Source: Enterococcus lemanii | GTDB lineage: Bacteria; Bacillota; Bacilli; Lactobacillales; Enterococcaceae | Assembly (NCBI RefSeq): GCF_016909125.1 | Contig: NZ_JAFBFD010000035.1 | Coordinates: 1 to 34,206, forward strand | Direction of reading: 5' to 3' | DNA length: 34,206 nucleotides | Shown here: in pieces, positions 31,737 through 34,206 of the stretch | How the letters are laid out: each line of letters begins with the position of its first letter | Position numbering within the stretch: the stretch's first letter is position 1 | The notes under the pieces: model-generated | What the model was told of the DNA's origin: nothing | What the model saw: only the letters and a program-made list of their open reading frames with translations | Databases searched by the model: none | Made by a program: the position numbers and the translations under genes

Positions 31737-33146
31737 TTACTTTGCTAAACGATAAATAGCATCAGCATATATTACGGCTGCTCGATACAAATCATCTAAA
31801 CTCATAAATTCATTGGCTTGGTGCATTGTATCGGTATACCCTGGGAACATTGCGCCAAAAGCAACACCACGCTCAAGTAAGCGGCCGTAAGTTCCACCAC
31901 CGATAATTTGCTCATAACCTTTTTCACCAGTGTGGTCTTCATAAACAGCTAATAAAGTTGAAACAAGTGGGTCTTCCATTGGTACGTAATGCGGACCTGA
32001 GTGGTGTTCTTGGCTAACGAGAGTCGTTAAGAATTCGCCCATTGTTGTTTGAATTCCTTTTTCTAAAGTGTCTTGGCCTGTTCCTTGTGGGTAACGGAAG
32101 TTTAAGTTAATACTTGCGGCTTCTTGGCCAGCTTCAAAATCAAATAAGCCCGCATTCATTGTTAATTTACCCATTTTCTCATCTTGGTGAGCAACGCCTA
32201 ACTTTTCACCATAAACGTCTAAATGAATTAAAGTTGCTGCGGCTAAGAAGTTTTTCGCGCCTGCTCCAAATTCATAATGATTTAAAAAGACAGCTAAATA
32301 AGTTGCCGCGTTAATCCCTGCTTCTGGGTGTGCCCCGTGTGCACTTTTTCCGATTAATTTAATGTTAACCGTACCACCATTTACTTCGGCAGTCCCTGAA
32401 ATTGGGTTTTCTGCCACAAAGCCTTCAAATGCTTCGGCTAAAGCCACGGCACTTTCATTTGAATCTGTTACAACAACAGCAATGGCATCTTGTGGAACCA
32501 TATTGGCACGTAAACCGGCTTTGAATGACACGAGTTCATAGTCGCCTTCGTTTGTTGTTGCAAATTGTGGCGTAATTGAAATATTCCCTTTTTCACCGTT
32601 GATAATTGGGAATTCCGCATCTGGCGCAAAACCAAAATCTGGCATTACTTCATGCTCAAAGTAATAATCCATGTCTTTCCAAGTGCTCTCTTCATCTGAT
32701 CCTACGACAAAGCGAATTTTTTTTGACACCGGTAAACCTAACTCTTTAATAATTTTTAGGCCATAATAAGCGGCCATGCTTGGTCCTTTGTCATCAGACG
32801 AACCACGTGCATAAATTTTATTGTCTTTAATAACTGGTACATACGGATCCGTGTCCCAGCCATCGCCTGCTGGTACCACATCCATGTGACCAAAAATTCC
32901 TAAAATTTCTGTTCCTTCGCCGTACTCAATATGTCCTGCATAATTATCGACATTTTTTACAACAAAACCATCGCGCTCGCCATAAGCCAACATATGTAGT
33001 AAAGCATCGCGTGGTCCTGGTCCAAATGGCGCATCTGCGGTAATTTTATCGTCTTCACGTTCACTTTTTACTTTTAAAATTTCAATTAAGTCATTGAGTA
33101 AGTCGTCTTTACGTTTCTCAACTTCTTTTTGCCAATCAATTGTCAT
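31737..33146 (-). CDS. pepV: Dipeptidase PepV (M20 family)
   Basis: A 469-residue cytosolic dizinc dipeptidase that splits many dipeptides and completes peptide use in lactic acid bacteria. M20 metal ligands appear in order: FGHMDVVP (H87), RGSSDDKGP (D119) and GSDEES (E152/E153), with DAEFPIINGEKG and a late MHQANEF. The inserted lid domain (about 180-380) is typical of PepV. GGAGGG lies upstream of the ATG. It is a single gene with its own terminator and is divergent from nnrD. Confidence 0.95.
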   Translation of the reverse strand: MTIDWQKEVEKRKDDLLNDLIEILKVKSEREDDKITADAPFGPGPRDALLHMLAYGERDGFVVKNVDNYAGHIEYGEGTEILGIFGHMDVVPAGDGWDTDPYVPVIKDNKIYARGSSDDKGPSMAAYYGLKIIKELGLPVSKKIRFVVGSDEESTWKDMDYYFEHEVMPDFGFAPDAEFPIINGEKGNISITPQFATTNEGDYELVSFKAGLRANMVPQDAIAVVVTDSNESAVALAEAFEGFVAENPISGTAEVNGGTVNIKLIGKSAHGAHPEAGINAATYLAVFLNHYEFGAGAKNFLAAATLIHLDVYGEKLGVAHQDEKMGKLTMNAGLFDFEAGQEAASINLNFRYPQGTGQDTLEKGIQTTMGEFLTTLVSQEHHSGPHYVPMEDPLVSTLLAVYEDHTGEKGYEQIIGGGTYGRLLERGVAFGAMFPGYTDTMHQANEFMSLDDLYRAAVIYADAIYRLAK

Positions 33147-33240
33147 GTTGTTCCCTCCAAATTGTTCATTCTACATCTATTATGATACCACTTCTTGTTT
33201 TAAATAGGGAATTTTTTACGGTTTTTTTCTTAAAAAAGGC

Positions 33241-33246
33241 TATAAT
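33241..33246 (+). promoter_or_regulatory. Candidate -10 of nnrD
   Basis: A perfect TATAAT 28 bases upstream of the start codon. The -35 region is T-rich but has no clear match. Confidence 0.5.
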
Positions 33247-33273
33247 AAAGAAAAAGAGCGAGGTGGGAAAAAG

Positions 33274-34104
33274 ATGGAAACATTAGATGCTTCTTGCTTA
33301 AAAATAATTAAAAAAAGAGCCCGTAATTCACATAAAGGGCATTACGGACGGGTATTATTGATTGGTGGAAATGAACAGTATGGTGGTGCGATTATTATGA
33401 GCGCTGAAAGTTGTGTAAAAGCAGGGGCTGGATTAGTCACCGTCGCAACCCATGTGCACAATCATTCAGCCTTACATGCTCGTCTACCAGAAGCAATGGT
33501 GATTGATTGGACTTGCCAAACGTTACTAAAAACCCTCCTCAAACAAAGCGATGTGCTTATCATCGGACCAGGTTTAGGGCTAAACTCCTTTAGTCTGTCG
33601 CTGCTTGCTTTCGTTTTGAAAAATCAACAAAAGCACCAATGGCTAGTGATTGATGGGTCAGCCCTCACGCTTTTCGCACAAGAAAAGTTAACACTCCCGT
33701 TTCCCACGCAAACGGTTTTAACGCCGCACCAAATGGAATGGCAACGAGTTAGTCAAATTGAGATTGCCCAACAAACAGTAGCAAACAATCAAGCCAAACA
33801 AGCAGCATTACAGGCAATTGTGGTCTTAAAAAGCCATCAAACAACGATTTACGCGGGTGAAATCGGTACTTACTTGAATCCTTTAGGCAATCCAGCCATG
33901 GCTACAGGAGGCACCGGCGATACTCTTTGTGGCATCATTGGAAGTTTTTTAGCACAATTTTCGAAAGAGGTTACTAGTGTCCTAGCTGCTGTTTATTTAC
34001 ATAGTTTAATTGGTGATGCGTTGGCGAAGGAAAATTATGTTGTCTTACCGACGGAAATTAGTGCTGCCTTGCCGCTTTGGATGAAGAAGTTTGAGATGGG
34101 GTGA
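33274..34104 (+). CDS. nnrD: ADP/ATP-dependent NAD(P)H-hydrate dehydratase
   Basis: A 276-residue repair enzyme of the ribokinase-like fold that restores damaged NAD(P)H hydrates. It has the N-terminal HYGRVLLIGGNEQYGGAIIMSAESCVKAGAGLVTV block, DVLIIGPGLG, a LTPHQMEW segment and the nucleotide/catalytic motif GNPAMATGGTGDTLCGIIG with the catalytic aspartate. The epimerase (NnrE) half found fused in some relatives is absent, so it is the stand-alone dehydratase. GAGGTGG lies seven bases before the ATG. A TATAAT at 33241-33246 is the likely -10, with only a poor -35. Confidence 0.94.
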   Translation: METLDASCLKIIKKRARNSHKGHYGRVLLIGGNEQYGGAIIMSAESCVKAGAGLVTVATHVHNHSALHARLPEAMVIDWTCQTLLKTLLKQSDVLIIGPGLGLNSFSLSLLAFVLKNQQKHQWLVIDGSALTLFAQEKLTLPFPTQTVLTPHQMEWQRVSQIEIAQQTVANNQAKQAALQAIVVLKSHQTTIYAGEIGTYLNPLGNPAMATGGTGDTLCGIIGSFLAQFSKEVTSVLAAVYLHSLIGDALAKENYVVLPTEISAALPLWMKKFEMG

Positions 34105-34126
34105 AAAAAACGGGTCTATAATATTT

Positions 34127-34165
34127 GGTGTTGTTACTAAGAAATTGGTAAGAACACCCTTTTTC
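34127..34165 (+). terminator. Terminator of nnrD
   Basis: GGTGTT and AACACC, continued by TTAC and GTAA beyond one unpaired base on each arm, form a stem followed by CTTTTTC. It begins about 22 bases after the nnrD stop. Confidence 0.8.
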
Positions 34166-34206
34166 TTTCTATAACAAAAAAGCATCTGTTTCCCTTATAA
34201 TTAAGT

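Overview
The window looks like a chromosomal segment of a low-GC lactic acid bacterium of the Enterococcaceae (Enterococcus or a close relative). This rests on A/T-rich Gram-positive signals (AGGAGG ribosome sites, TTGACA/TATAAT promoters), enterococcal-type housekeeping genes (rlmH beside htrA, pepV, a PepA-like M42 peptidase, YtpR, GlsB) and frequent TTG starts. The species assignment is inference; no rRNA or marker gene is present.

Layout. 1-1910: truA and a HutC-type GntR regulator. 1911-4320: an arsenite-resistance unit, arsR-acr3 on the minus strand, with a tandem rhodanese gene transcribed divergently. 4324-5757: a GH1 6-phospho-beta-glucosidase. 5995-11724: a sucrose/fructo-oligosaccharide locus with a GH32 beta-fructosidase, two ABC permeases, a solute-binding lipoprotein and a LacI regulator. 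The binding-protein promoter at 10662-10690 is followed by two LacI-type palindromes 31 bp apart. No ATPase is encoded here. 11798-15804: an accessory island with a complete IS4-family element (9-bp target duplication, transposase split by an in-frame stop), an intact-looking IS200/IS605 element (tnpA, tnpB, predicted reRNA region), a decayed ISLre2/UPF0236-like remnant and a long branched hairpin of unknown nature. 16018-17673: a divergent ATP-type PEP carboxykinase. 17711-19389: an acetamidase/formamidase and a DUF697 membrane protein. 19695-23672: a four-gene TetR/ABC exporter operon with a recognisable operator on its promoter. 24187-26290: rlmH and htrA, separated by a cluster of DnaA boxes. 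26382-29432: YtpR, a DUF4430 lipoprotein, a universal stress protein, a thioredoxin-like protein and an M42 aminopeptidase. 29581-34104: a small membrane-anchored protein, GlsB, a secreted DNase-type nuclease with an unusual C-terminus, pepV and nnrD.

The genes fall into small self-contained units that mostly end in clear intrinsic terminators. The carbohydrate units feed glycolysis: imported beta-fructosides are cleaved by the GH32 enzyme and phosphorylated beta-glucosides by the GH1 enzyme. The ars unit and the TetR exporter are inducible defence units with self-controlled promoters. The most unusual points are the rhodanese divergent from the ars promoter, the insertion that splits a palindrome upstream of the LacI gene, the TnpB/reRNA element, the structured element at 15693-15796 and the DnaA-box cluster away from any visible dnaA.
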